DNA of 64,000 nucleotides from the NCBI RefSeq assembly GCF_012427845.1, contig NZ_CP038498.1, forward strand, positions 2,976,001 through 3,040,000, in the 5' to 3' direction. The DNA comes from Pectobacterium punjabense. GTDB lineage: Bacteria > Pseudomonadota > Gammaproteobacteria > Enterobacterales > Enterobacteriaceae. A model generated the notes under the pieces. The model made no database searches and was not told the DNA's origin. It saw only the letters and a list, made by a program, of their open reading frames with translations. Positions 8,780-17,860 of the stretch are shown here, piece after piece. Every line of letters begins with the position of its first letter. Position 1 is the first letter of the stretch. The translations under genes were made by a program, and so were the position numbers.

Positions 8780-8938
8780 TTATTTTTCTCTGCAAATCAG
8801 GTAATACAACAATCCGGCCAGTAACGGGTCGATGACCATACCCAGAATAAACCAGCCCCAGAATGAGCGACCGCTGCTGGATGCCACGCATCCCAGCACG
8901 ATTGCCAGCCCCCCCCAAAGCAGTAACAACGGTATCAT
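8780..8938 (-). CDS. Small membrane protein (52 aa) with a G8 tract
   Basis: The ATG at 8938 opens a 52-residue frame starting MIPLLLLWGGLAIVLGCVAS. It has two predicted transmembrane segments separated by a short SSSGRSFWG turn. The codons for WGG form a run of eight G bases on the coding strand, which is prone to slippage. It runs directly into the next small membrane protein (8662-8778). The family is unknown and coding status is inferred from hydrophobicity and tight spacing. Confidence 0.5.
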   Translation of the reverse strand: MIPLLLLWGGLAIVLGCVASSSGRSFWGWFILGMVIDPLLAGLLYYLICREK

Positions 8939-9056
8939 TGCCCTCCAGACGTATACGCGTTACATGAACATGTTATTGATTCATAAAAGTAAAAAAGTCT
9001 CAGAATGGAATATCGATTTTATAGCGGGGAGAAATGGCGGTATAACAAATCAATTC

Positions 9057-9082
9057 GATCGGTTCGATCGACAAAATCGATC
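9057..9082. other. GATC/CGATCG cluster upstream of small membrane proteins
   Basis: Three GATC sites lie within 26 bp (9057, 9066, 9079), each inside CGATCG or TCGATCGG contexts. They sit in the 183-bp non-coding stretch between the GTPase gene and the 52-aa protein. Similar clusters occur at 13224-13282 and 55460-55599. A role in Dam/SeqA-type or island-specific regulation is only a suggestion. Confidence 0.5.
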
Positions 9083-9121
9083 GGTGACGATAAAGAAACC
9101 CGATGGGAAGCAGCAAAAACG

Positions 9122-10009
9122 TTAGTCGAAGAAGAAAGACCACACGGCATTTGCCACTCTGGCAACGGAATGGGTGACGCCATGCAGCACCTGTTTTGCT
9201 ACCTGAGGCAACGGCGCGTGGTCAATGACCCAATCCACCGCATTGACTACCGTGTCGGAAAACCCAGCCCGGGCCTGCAGTATCGCGCTTTCGGTTTGAT
9301 GTTCAGCACGTAAATGAGGAATGACCGGACTACGAGCCTGCTTTGGGAGAAGGGTTATCATGGCCTCCACCATCTTTCCCAGTTGATAACGGCCTTTAAC
9401 GGAAAGCGGTAAAATGTTCTCAGCCACGATACCGAGTTGTTGCCCGATAGCCGCCCGCTTTTGTGCCATATGTTCCCGTTGCCTGGATGACGGCTGCGCA
9501 GAGGCCCAGTGCCATTCTTCACTCGGTTCAATCTTGTCGACCTGATTGAGCAGCCAGAGTATCGGCGTGTGCTCCCCGTTCACGGAGCCGAACACGTCCC
9601 GATAAAACTGCTCCTCGGCAGAATAGGCGCGGTCATCCGCCTTCAATACCCACAGCACCATATCCAGCTCCGGCAACAGGGATTGGTACAGTGCGCGATA
9701 TTCCTCATCCCGCTGCTGACTTTCACCCACGCCAGGTAAATCAACCAGCGTGAGATAATGACGCCCAAAACTCAGGCGAATGCGTTGTGGCTCACGGGTA
9801 CAGGCTGCGACAGCATTCACTGCACAGACTTCGCTGCGAAACAGCGCATTGCATAAGCTCGATTTTCCGACGCCAGTTTTGCCCATAATGCCAATCACCG
9901 GTTCATAGGTAACCAGCCGGGTCAGTTCCTGCATAAGGGCATGACGTAACGAACGGGGATAGCGCCGCAGATGGCGGCGGATCAGGGAATAACCTGACGA
10001 TTTTTTCAT
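9122..10009 (-). CDS. YeeP/YkfA-like Era-family GTPase
   Basis: This is a 295-residue P-loop GTPase of the type found in CP4-type elements. The motifs are GKTGVGKSS (G1, residues about 43-51), a conserved Thr in AACTREP (G2), DLPGVG (G3), NQVDK (G4) and a C-terminal SVKG (G5). The basic N-terminus (RRHLRRYPRS) and the C-terminal helices around VDWVIDHAPLPQVAKQVL could mediate binding to RNA or membrane. No enzyme partner is adjacent. The gene is separated from the upstream gene by a terminator at 10025-10051. Confidence 0.85.
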   Translation of the reverse strand: MKKSSGYSLIRRHLRRYPRSLRHALMQELTRLVTYEPVIGIMGKTGVGKSSLCNALFRSEVCAVNAVAACTREPQRIRLSFGRHYLTLVDLPGVGESQQRDEEYRALYQSLLPELDMVLWVLKADDRAYSAEEQFYRDVFGSVNGEHTPILWLLNQVDKIEPSEEWHWASAQPSSRQREHMAQKRAAIGQQLGIVAENILPLSVKGRYQLGKMVEAMITLLPKQARSPVIPHLRAEHQTESAILQARAGFSDTVVNAVDWVIDHAPLPQVAKQVLHGVTHSVARVANAVWSFFFD

Positions 10010-10024
10010 ATCAGCCTCAGAATG

Positions 10025-10051
10025 AAAAAGGCCATCCGGGATGGATGGCCT
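10025..10051 (-). terminator. Rho-independent terminator of the 310-aa gene
   Basis: Perfect 9-bp arms AGGCCATCC (10029-10037) and GGATGGCCT (10043-10051) enclose a 5-nt loop. On the minus strand the stem is followed by a run of T. It sits just downstream of the gene ending at 10104 and upstream of the GTPase start. Confidence 0.8.
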
Positions 10052-10103
10052 GATGAATTGAAATAGGAGTAACTCAATGAGGTGATATATAACTGAGATT
10101 TTT

Positions 10104-11036
10104 TTATTTTTTCTGATTCATTTCTTCCCATGCTTTATCTATCAGAAATTCGATCACATCAGCCCTGTTACGGTTAAAATACTTCTCAAGTTTTACCAGC
10201 GTCTTTTTAGAACTGTCAGAAATACGAATATTGACCGGTGCTTTAGTTGCAACTTTCTTACGATGCTTCATATTTGCATAGCGTTTTCGCAACGTATTTA
10301 GAAAAAGCGTCTTTGTATCTTTACGCTCATTCCATAAATAGTAAATAAAAGGGATAGATCGAAACTGAATGTTTCTGTCAATATCCAAGGAACCGAAATC
10401 ATTTAATAAATCATTATTTTTACTTAATTGATCCCATACCCATTCGGTATGAACAGATTCTGCTTCAGAAAACCAGGAAAACTCATCTTTGATGCTATTC
10501 CTTATACGAAAGTACTCCTTCCGGATTTCATCGAGGATATCCTGTAGATCGCCAAGATATAATGGAAGAACATCCAAAATATATAATCCGGCCATCAAGC
10601 ATTGTTCAGCAGTATCTGGTGTACGAAGAGAGAGTTCTTCACGAAGGATTTTATGTTTATTTCTATTTCTACGATAAACACGTCGAGAGTATCGAGAAAT
10701 TTCATCCAGAATGTTATTCTGGCAAGTAAAATTCCTGAAAATAAATAGCCAGAAATAAATACAGGCATTTTTATCATGTGCAATCCATGCTACCTGAGAG
10801 TCATCAATAAAACGATTTTTGTATCGTGCCTGATACCTAATAACCCGCTGAACAATGTCCATATTTCCATCGCTGTCTCTTAACATCCGATCAATACTGC
10901 TATTAATAACATCATTACATCGGAGAAGATCTCTCTTGCCTCCCAACGAAAATTGTCGAGCTTCATCCAAGAGGCTCATCCGCCAGAGAAGATAAACCCC
11001 CTCCCTAATGGACTTAACTTCAATATACCTAACCAT
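10104..11036 (-). CDS. Unknown 310-aa protein with C-terminal ribbon-helix-helix-like segment
   Basis: This is a helical, charged cytoplasmic protein of no family I recognise. The last 45 residues, from APVNIRISDSSKKTLVKLEK to the AEVI-like turn RADVIEFLIDKAWEEM, look like a ribbon-helix-helix DNA-binding domain: a beta strand VNIRIS, then helix, turn and helix. This suggests a large N-terminal sensor or partner domain joined to a DNA-binding tail. It has its own terminator (10025-10051), and a 550-bp AT-rich region with inverted repeats lies upstream. The AT content is higher than in the adjacent GTPase gene. Confidence 0.7.
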   Translation of the reverse strand: MVRYIEVKSIREGVYLLWRMSLLDEARQFSLGGKRDLLRCNDVINSSIDRMLRDSDGNMDIVQRVIRYQARYKNRFIDDSQVAWIAHDKNACIYFWLFIFRNFTCQNNILDEISRYSRRVYRRNRNKHKILREELSLRTPDTAEQCLMAGLYILDVLPLYLGDLQDILDEIRKEYFRIRNSIKDEFSWFSEAESVHTEWVWDQLSKNNDLLNDFGSLDIDRNIQFRSIPFIYYLWNERKDTKTLFLNTLRKRYANMKHRKKVATKAPVNIRISDSSKKTLVKLEKYFNRNRADVIEFLIDKAWEEMNQKK

Positions 11037-11589
11037 CTCCTACCCCCATTGCTGGTGTCTTCATTTTTTAATGACACTACTACAAACATCATCAAAAAAC
11101 TATGATTCATGAAGCTAAAATCAGGCTATCTAAAAGCATGAAAACGGCATTTTACCTTACGAATTGCTGATGTGTATAGTCGTGTTTTTTAGGTTATTCA
11201 CGTATAATTCATAGCAGATATCATGCAATTTTATTTCAAGTAAAAAACACAAAATCAAATGGTTATAGATTTTAAATAAACTTATTGCGTGTGATAATTT
11301 AGTACTATTTGATTGATTTGTGTAAGCGTAGATATGAATCGACTATATGACATGAGGGGGATTCGTCGCTGATGTGGTTCATTAAGGAATAAAGTATTAT
11401 TTAATGAACCCAGTCATCACTGCTAGATAAATAATAGCATCATTCACTTAGTGAATAGACGCATTATTAAAAAACATTCAAAACCAGACATATGGCTATA
11501 AAAAACAACCCGTATGGCATACTCCATGCCCCATTAAAAATTAACGCGCTGAATAATTATCATGAGATAAATCCACCGGAATAGACATC
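11037..11589. other. 550-bp AT-rich divergent intergenic region with inverted repeats
   Basis: No gene is seen here. It separates the 310-aa gene (minus) from the YfjJ-like gene (plus). Two inverted repeats stand out: GGTTCATTAA (11376-11385) with its exact complement at 11401-11410, and ATTCAC/GTGAAT around 11442-11456. Promoters for both flanking genes are expected, and the repeats are candidate operators or replication-related sites. Confidence 0.5.
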
Positions 11590-12192
11590 ATGAAAAAACG
11601 TCAGTGTAAAAGCATCAATCCAAACTATCAGCATGACATGCATCTAAGCCAAAAATTTAGAGCACATCAGGAGATGTTGTTCCTGCGTTACTCAAAGTTA
11701 CTGATGCTACGCGTAGACTTTGCATATATTAAAACTAGTTACGAATTTAAACACTCAGATAAGAATACCATTGTAGGGGACATGGTTAAGTTACTCCAAC
11801 AAAGCGTGAGTATAAGAGGCCTTGTAGGGTACGTGTGGGTACTGGAATATACCGAACTTCATGGTTTTCATATTCATGCTGCATTTTATCTTAACGGCCA
11901 AAAACACCGTAAGACATGGAATACGTTTCTTTCTGTAGCTGAAGTCTGGGATGATATTACCGATGATGCGGGTTATGCGCATTGGTGTAACCCAAAGGAA
12001 TATTATGAAGTACGGGGGGAGCGTGTTACCTCCTGGGACAACAATACCGGTCGAGACGACATGCTGTATATTCTGAGTTATCTCAGTAAAAAGGATCAGA
12101 AGACAGACAAGATTATTTTTCAGTGCAGCGATATTCCTTCCCGATGTAAAAGCGAGGGACGTAACAGAAACAGACGCCGCACCCATTTGTAA
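11590..12192 (+). CDS. YfjJ/YagK-type (inovirus Gp2-like) replication-associated protein
   Basis: This is a 200-residue protein resembling the YagK/YfjJ C-terminal domain found in CP4-type prophages and inovirus Gp2 replication proteins. A histidine-hydrophobic-histidine motif (GFHIHAAFYLNG, residues about 92-103) matches the metal-binding HUH motif of rolling-circle initiators. A later MLYILSYLSKKDQ segment could carry the catalytic tyrosine. The basic C-terminus (SEGRNRNRRRTHL) fits nucleic-acid binding. It precedes alpA, as in several P4-like islands. Whether it nicks DNA is inferred, not shown. Confidence 0.75.
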   Translation: MKKRQCKSINPNYQHDMHLSQKFRAHQEMLFLRYSKLLMLRVDFAYIKTSYEFKHSDKNTIVGDMVKLLQQSVSIRGLVGYVWVLEYTELHGFHIHAAFYLNGQKHRKTWNTFLSVAEVWDDITDDAGYAHWCNPKEYYEVRGERVTSWDNNTGRDDMLYILSYLSKKDQKTDKIIFQCSDIPSRCKSEGRNRNRRRTHL

Positions 12193-12279
12193 AAAATTAC
12201 TCCACTGACGAATCGTTTGAAGGAATTCGCCAATTTCTATTTTCCGGTTCCTTCTCCATTCATCAGAGGAGAAAAAACG

Positions 12280-12492
12280 ATGAGCACCACTACCGATTAC
12301 CGCCTTCTTAACGACCAGTTCGTGGATATGGCATTTATCACCCAGTTGACCGGATTAACCGACAAATGGTTTTACAAGCTTATTCAACTGGGTGAGTTTC
12401 CAAAACCGATTAAGCTGGGTCGCAGTTCCCGCTGGCTGCAAAGTGAAGTCGAAAACTGGTTACAGCAACGTATCGATCAGTCTCGCCGATAG
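12280..12492 (+). CDS. alpA: AlpA-family excisionase/regulator
   Basis: This is a 70-residue MerR-like winged helix-turn-helix protein of the AlpA family, which activates integrase expression or directs excision in P4-type islands. Diagnostic segments are FITQLTGLTDKWFYKLIQLG, FPKPIKLGRSSRWLQSEVE and the final WLQQRI. The start is the ATG at 12280, with AGAGGAGAAAAA upstream; the longer open frame from 12217 has no ribosome-binding site. The island integrase it might control is at 26208-27464. Confidence 0.9.
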   Translation: MSTTTDYRLLNDQFVDMAFITQLTGLTDKWFYKLIQLGEFPKPIKLGRSSRWLQSEVENWLQQRIDQSRR

Positions 12493-12601
12493 TCACATCT
12501 TCATTCCCCACTCTTTTATCAAAATGCGAATAACAGACCGCTATCCGATTCCACGGAGGACACCGGTTGTCTGTTATTCAGCATGTTGGAGACTTTTCTA
12601 A

Positions 12602-13183
12602 ATGACACGTAATACAACGCTATCCACGTTGCTGGATAAGTACCAAAGCCACCTTGACGACAGTGCTGCGCATGCCATCCATCAGGGTATCAGTACGCGA
12701 AAAACTCATACTTTTCACCGGTTGAGCCTGACGGCAGTTTCCCTGCCAGACCAGCATAAGGCGCATCTGATTGTCCCCGCGAAACTAATGCAGAAATCAA
12801 GGGTGTCGCGTATTGAGGCTGCCAGCAGAGCCATTCTGCCTGTGGAAACCAGCCGCTACCTTCGACGGTATCCGATGCTGGGCGGTATTCTGATCAGCGA
12901 ATGTGACCGACTACATCTGGATGAATTGGGTGACAGCCTTCAGAGGCTATTTGATCGGGAAAACGAACCCGGCATTCAGGAAACGTTAACACTCCTGTGC
13001 TGGTCTGAGCTACTTAACGGCCTGTCTTATCGTGAATGGACATCACTGGCTGATAAAACCGACAGACAGATTCAGGTGTGGATTAACACCCGTCTGCGCA
13101 CTCAGCCAGCGCGTCGGGCAATGATTGACGAATACGTTTTCTTTGCCTGCTTTGGTTACTGGGCAGACTACCGACCTGCTTAA
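12602..13183 (+). CDS. Conserved island protein, function unknown
   Basis: This is a 193-residue soluble protein lying 110 bp after alpA in the same direction. It has no signal peptide. The N-terminus resembles a small DNA-associated protein (STLLDKYQSHLDDSAAHAIH) and the rest is helical. No catalytic motif is seen. From memory, similar proteins follow alpA in enterobacterial CP4-like islands, but I cannot name the family. Base composition is more GC-rich than in the restriction genes further right, so it belongs to the older island backbone. Confidence 0.65.
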   Translation: MTRNTTLSTLLDKYQSHLDDSAAHAIHQGISTRKTHTFHRLSLTAVSLPDQHKAHLIVPAKLMQKSRVSRIEAASRAILPVETSRYLRRYPMLGGILISECDRLHLDELGDSLQRLFDRENEPGIQETLTLLCWSELLNGLSYREWTSLADKTDRQIQVWINTRLRTQPARRAMIDEYVFFACFGYWADYRPA

Positions 13184-13223
13184 TTTTCATACCGTTACGT
13201 GAACTCTGATTCAGAGCGCTTTT

Positions 13224-13282
13224 GATCGGTAACGCCGATCGATACGATCACATCGATCTATCAAAACGATTATCTTTTGATC
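13224..13282. other. GATC cluster upstream of the flagellin gene
   Basis: Five GATC sites lie in 59 bp (13224, 13237, 13246, 13255, 13279), several within CGATCG or TCGATCTATC-like contexts. The cluster sits in the 260-bp gap before the orphan flagellin. See also 9057-9082 and 55460-55599. Confidence 0.5.
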
Positions 13283-14866
13283 GCCACCGTCGATAAGCTA
13301 TTGCCGAGAATAACCATAACGTAATGTTTTATCTGTTTTTATTTCCACTATCGGGAAAGGTTAACTATTGCCTGTTATCCGGTAAATCAATAATCAGCAG
13401 ATAAAAACCATTCGTTATTTTTGCCAAATCAGGACTGGTGTGCAATGACTCCGATTACCTCTCTTCATTTAACGATACGGAATCAACAGGATAAATCGGC
13501 GACTCGATTGAGCCAGGCGATTGAACGGCTTTCATCGGGTCTGCGTGTCAACAGCGCGAAGGAAGATGCCGCTGGTCAGGCGATTGCCAACCGGATGACC
13601 GCTAATCTGAATGCCAACAGCGTCATCACTAACGGAATGAAAGATGGCCTCAGCCTGATGCAAACGGCTGAGAGCGGACTTAATGTCATCAATAATCTAC
13701 TACAACGTGGCAGGCAACTCGCGGTGCAGGCGGCAAATGGCACGTTGTCAGATACTGACCAGACCAGTCTGAACAGTGAGTATCAGCAAATCAGGGAAGA
13801 GATCGACCGCATCGCCTCATCGACACAGATCTTTGGCCGCTATCCGTTGGCTCCTGCTGAACCAGGCCCTCAGCCTGCCAAATTAGGGGAAACCTTGCCA
13901 CTGGCTGAAAAGTTTCCCGTCCCCAATATCAATCATCAATTTCCTTCTGGGGTAATTTCGCTGGCTTACATTCCTGCTGGCGCAAAAAATATTACCATCA
14001 CTATCGACTCATTAAGCGCCGATGACGATATCCAGCTCTTTGCGCGAGATGGCAGGCATCTGGCCGGTACGCCCGCAGAAGGAGTAGACGCCGATATCGT
14101 CTGGTCAGCAAATGGCGTAACGGGTGAAACCACCATGAATACCGCCGTGATTACGCAAGATAACGGCTTTTTACCTCATGCTACCTACTCGGCAGACTCA
14201 TTACTACAAGCCGGGGAATACAATATCAACACAGGGGCGCAGACAACGTATCAGGGCATGACCATCACCTACAGTGGCGATGGTGACCGTTTTGAAGATG
14301 CCAACACCGGGGGATTTAACGATGGAAATGTGGGTGCAGCAAACCGACTGGAAAAAATTCATATTGATGAGGTAACGGAAGATCTGATTGTCATTGTGGT
14401 TGGCAGCGGCGTATTCAATAGCAGCGCAAGCTGGGATGAACTTCCCACACCGACAGAGCCAGCCCCGCCACTGCCGCCCTCAGTACCGATCAGCAAAGAA
14501 ACGACGTTTGTCGTCGGGTCGAGTTTCGGTGATGCATTGCAAACGATCACCCTCAGTCCAACCCCAGCGGACAGCCAATCGCTGGGACTTTCCTCTGCCA
14601 CACTAAGTACACCAGAGCAGGCCAGTGCGGCATTAGCCACGTTCGATAACGCGCTGAAAACGCTGGACGGTTACCGCAGTGAATACGGCAGCCAGATGAA
14701 CCGCTTCGAATCCGTCACTACCGTGCTGTCACAGGAGAAAATTGCCACCGCTGCCGCTCGTTCCCGCATATTGGATGCCGATTATGCTCTTGAAGTTTCC
14801 GCTATGACAAAATTCCAGATCCTACAGCAAGCATCGATGGCAGTCTTGTTGTAGTCCCTCCGGTTT

Positions 14867-15685
14867 TTAGTACCACCGCCAGTTAGAGTCTCCGGCCAGT
14901 TTTTGCCTTGCATAGATAACCGGTGGTAGATTGCCAAGTGAACTATGTGGGCGTTCCTCGTTGTATTCCGTCCGCCAGTTTTCTGTTAATTCTCGCACTT
15001 CAGACAGCGTTCGGAACAGATACAAGTCGAGTATTTCCGTTCGTAATGTCTTATTAAACCGTTCGATAAATCCGTTCTGCATTGGCTTGCCCGGCTGAAT
15101 AAAATCCAGTATGACTCCATGCCGTTCGGCCCATTCCGACAGGGCGGCGGCGGTGAGTTCCGGTCCATTGTCGCTTCGGATAAACGCCGGGTAACCTCTT
15201 TCTGCGCTGAGCCGTTCCAGAATGCGCACTACGCGATGCGCCGGGATATTTAAGTCCACTTCGACTGCCAGCGCTTCCCGATTAAAATCATCGACGACAT
15301 TAAACAATCTGAATCGCCTTCCATCCATCAGTGCGTCACTCATAAAATCCACTGACCAACAGTGATTCATGCTAACGGGGACCGCCAGAGGCTGTGGACT
15401 CCGGTTGGGTAAGCGTTTTTTACCCTTGCGTCTGAGGTTTAGTTTTAACCAACGATATATTCGGTAAACGCGTTTCTTATTCCACGATAACCCCGTCTGA
15501 CGCAGTTTGTTGAACATCAGGCCAAATCCATAGGCCGGATAATGATGCGCCAGATTTTGTAGCGCCTCGATGACCGGAATATCCCGTTCGGCATTCGGGC
15601 GATAATGCAAAAGGCTTCGGCTAATACCGATAATCCGGCACCCGCGTCGCTCGCTGGCCTGATGTTCCGTCATGACATAGCGCAC
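14867..15685 (-). CDS. Transposase OrfB of left IS copy
   Basis: This is the catalytic DDE subunit. Visible are the D in CWSVDFMSDAL, the D in FIRSDNGPELT, and the E of NGFIERFNKTLR, which complete the rve-type triad. The 272-residue frame is expressed mainly as a fusion: a slip to -1 on the seven-A run at the end of orfA (T15715-15721 on this strand) would continue into TLTVPDKRELVRYVM and then OrfB. The protein is identical to that of the right copy as far as I can read. Confidence 0.93.
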   Translation of the reverse strand: MRYVMTEHQASERRGCRIIGISRSLLHYRPNAERDIPVIEALQNLAHHYPAYGFGLMFNKLRQTGLSWNKKRVYRIYRWLKLNLRRKGKKRLPNRSPQPLAVPVSMNHCWSVDFMSDALMDGRRFRLFNVVDDFNREALAVEVDLNIPAHRVVRILERLSAERGYPAFIRSDNGPELTAAALSEWAERHGVILDFIQPGKPMQNGFIERFNKTLRTEILDLYLFRTLSEVRELTENWRTEYNEERPHSSLGNLPPVIYARQKLAGDSNWRWY

Positions 15686-15708
15686 CAGTTCGCGTTTATC
15701 GGGGACCG

Positions 15709-15975
15709 TTAAAGTTTTTTTGCGATGACGTCCTTGAGGATCTCATGGTCCAGGCTCAAAGAGGCGTACATCTGCTTCAATCGCCGGTTTTCCTCTTCCA
15801 GCTCTTTCATGCGTTTGATATCAGAGGACTCCATGCCGCCATATTTTGATTTCCAGTTGTAGTAGCTGGCTTCTGAAACGCCATTCTCGCGGCAAACATC
15901 CTTCACATGTCGACCGCCTTCAACTTCTTTTAGGACCCTCAGGATCTGGGATTCGGTGAAACGTATTTTCTTCAT
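15709..15975 (-). CDS. Transposase OrfA of left IS copy
   Basis: This is the 88-residue helix-turn-helix subunit. The N-terminus reads MKKIRFTESQILRVLKEVEG and the C-terminal half is a coiled coil (MKELEEENRRLKQMYASLSL). It ends with an A7 slippery run followed by CTTTAA, the programmed frameshift region for making the OrfAB transposase. The start has GGAGGTGCGCT upstream. Confidence 0.93.
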   Translation of the reverse strand: MKKIRFTESQILRVLKEVEGGRHVKDVCRENGVSEASYYNWKSKYGGMESSDIKRMKELEEENRRLKQMYASLSLDHEILKDVIAKKL

Positions 15976-16154
15976 AGCGCACCTCCATAGGTTGTATTTT
16001 AACCAGAGGACTCTATTAAGCGGTAAGACTAAATTCTGGGGGGACTACATTGTCACAAGCCAATCAGCAGTCGGGAAACGTATTAAAGCTGTTACAGGGA
16101 TGATGCACCGTCAGGAGTACCACTTTGCTATTTTTCTACTGAATCACTATCGTC

Positions 16155-16688
16155 ATGAGCATTGAAATATACGGCAAATGCGTTTTTACCAGACTTGCAT
16201 TTTCGCATCTAGCAGTAGTGAAGTACGGTAATGCCCAATAGCTGTTATTGATACTGAACACGGTATCGATGCCATACGATTAAACAATGTCAGTCATGAC
16301 AAAAAAATAAAATTTATCTTCCTCTTAAATAACCGCAATCACTCCCCATTGGTGATCAACAACAGAGTGATAGTAATATCAAAGCGCTTATCTATTCGAA
16401 CCTTAAAAAGTCTCATTTCTGCCGCATCTCTGTTCAAAGAAATAAAGGGTGAAGAAGTCCTTTTATCACCGATATGAGAAAATATTTTTTGACCATTGGC
16501 TTCAAGGTGTACCCATAAAGACCATCGCGAAAAATATGGCTGTCACCCACAAAACATCGAACAATATGCAAAACGGTATTTATAGAAAGTATGGATTCAA
16601 AGATCCCTTCACTTTTCTATTGATAGCAGAAATCTCGCGTATGCATAAGGCTGTTGACGTGGAGCATAGAAAGATCAGGTGTGACTGA
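16155..16688 (+). pseudogene. LuxR-type regulator broken by two frameshifts
   Basis: The ATG at 16155 begins MSIEIYGKCVFTRLAFSHLA and stops at 16239. The frame shifted by one base continues AVIDTEHGIDAIRLNN and then VIVISKRLSIRTLKS, up to EEVLLSPI before a stop at 16475. The first frame then resumes YEKIFFDHWLQGVPIKTIAK and HKTSNNMQNGIYRKYGF, which is a LuxR/GerE helix-turn-helix. The joined product of about 177 residues resembles a receiver-like domain plus HTH (RcsA/BglJ-style). Two compensating single-base changes explain the breaks. It lies right after the flagellin gene and may once have been its regulator (inference). Confidence 0.75.
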
Positions 16689-16787
16689 TTTAAGTTTTCA
16701 TGCTCAATATGTTCCTTGAATTTCTCTGATTTTACGAGTCGTGATGTAGACTTAGTGTTGTTGTATTCTTTGCATTTTGGATGATTG

Positions 16788-17484
16788 ATGGCAAAGATTG
16801 ATGTGTTTTGTCACCGCAGTTCCGAAACTCAGGGGGTTATCCGAAACGTTCATTCCAGTTCTGGTGCGCAGCTTTATCGCTGTAATTAGTGTCTAAAGAC
16901 CTTCCTGCTTAACTTTCGTTACAACGTTGCTAAACCCGAAATCCACCAGACCATTGTTGATATAGCAATGAATGACTCCGGATGCCGTAATACCTCAAGG
17001 ATCTGACGGATAAGTCTTAATATCGTTCGCCATCATCTAAAAACTCACACCGCACCAATTAATACAACACATCGATATATAAAAATAAATTATCATCTAC
17101 TGTGAAGCAGATGAACAGTGGTCATATGTGCGCAGTAAAGGCAATCAGCGCTGGTTGTTTTATGCCTATGACCTCATCCACAAGCACACCCTCGCACATG
17201 TATTTAGCTCGAGAAATACGCCGACATTATAGCGCCTTCTTGATTTGTTGACCCCATTTAGCATCACCCTCTTTATGACCGACGACTGGTCGGTATATCG
17301 GACTTTGCTGTCCTCAACGAGTCATGTTATCAGCAAAAAATATACACAACGCATAGAGAGACATAATCTGAATTTATGTAGTCATATCAAAAGTCTTACT
17401 CGCAAAAATATTTGTCTTCCGAAGCCAGAAGTGATGCGCGATAAAATCATCGGTTGGTATTTAACAATCAACCACTACCACTAA
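16788..17484 (+). pseudogene. Decayed IS1 (insA and insB remnants)
   Basis: From 16788 the frame reads MAKIDVFCHRSSETQGVIRN and later LNFRYNVAKPEIHQTIVDIA, closely following InsA of IS1, but it has internal TAG and TGA stops. From about 17100, EADEQWSYVRSKGNQRWLFY and then HVISKKYTQRIERHNLNL and IIGWYLTINHY follow InsB, again with disruptions. The ends are no longer clear. It is non-functional and marks an old insertion next to the restriction operon. Confidence 0.85.
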
Positions 17485-17860
17485 ATCTGCGTCACGACTC
17501 AATTGATGAGAGCAATTTTAGCCAATTCATCGTTTACTTAACAACATTAAAAATGAAACTCTATATAATAGAGTAACCTGAACATCTATTGAAAAACTTA
17601 AATACTACGTTCTACATACTAAGTTGTTGGCTTAAACTCTTACTTTTCACTAATGCAATAAGTAAAATATTAAATAGAGATTATTATTGATATAACTTAA
17701 TTATATAAAATATTAGCCATATTCAAAAATAAAAAGTTATATGCCTAATTAGAAATCATCCCCTAACAGTAAGGAAGTTAAATGTCTTTTAATAAGGCGT
17801 ATTTTATAGCAAAATGAGACTATACAACAATCATCAACAACAACAAATGATTATTTATCA
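17485..17860. other. AT-rich leader of the restriction operon
   Basis: This is a 376-bp stretch with no gene, very AT-rich, between the IS1 remnant and the methyltransferase. The operon promoter should be here, but no single -10/-35 pair stands out enough to call. No controller (C-protein) gene is present. Confidence 0.5.

Larger units (their letters stand above)
14850..16049 (-). mobile_element. IS3-family (IS407-group-like) element, left copy, 1200 bp
   Basis: The ends are TGTAGTCCCTCCGG (14850) and the complement of TGTAGTCCCCCCAG (16049). A 4-bp target duplication TTGT lies at 14846-14849 and 16050-16053. It appears identical to the copy at 24293-25492 but in opposite orientation. It interrupts the flagellin gene near its 3' end. 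Confidence 0.95.
13445..16103 (+). pseudogene. Orphan flagellin gene split by an IS
   Basis: The N-terminal part shows the flagellin D0/D1 region: an early LSQAIERLSSGLRVNSAKED, then AAGQAIANRM and ESGLNVINNLLQR. The C-terminal D1/D0 region is ARSRILDADYALEVSAMTKF, then QILQQASMAVL. Between them (residues about 145-345) is a non-flagellin beta-rich insert (IPAGAKNITITIDSLSADDD) that resembles a pre-peptidase C-terminal-type domain. The IS at 14850-16049 interrupts the frame, so the current product ends AVLL plus stop at 14854. Joining 13445-14849 to 16054-16103 restores an in-frame 484-residue protein ending QANQQSGNVLKLLQG. The ATG at 13445 has AGGA upstream. No other flagellar gene is nearby. 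Confidence 0.88.

Noticed and set aside
17245..17484. Free-standing 79-aa gene
   Set aside because: Its reading frame follows InsB of IS1 (HVISKKYTQRIERHNLNL), so it is part of the decayed IS1.
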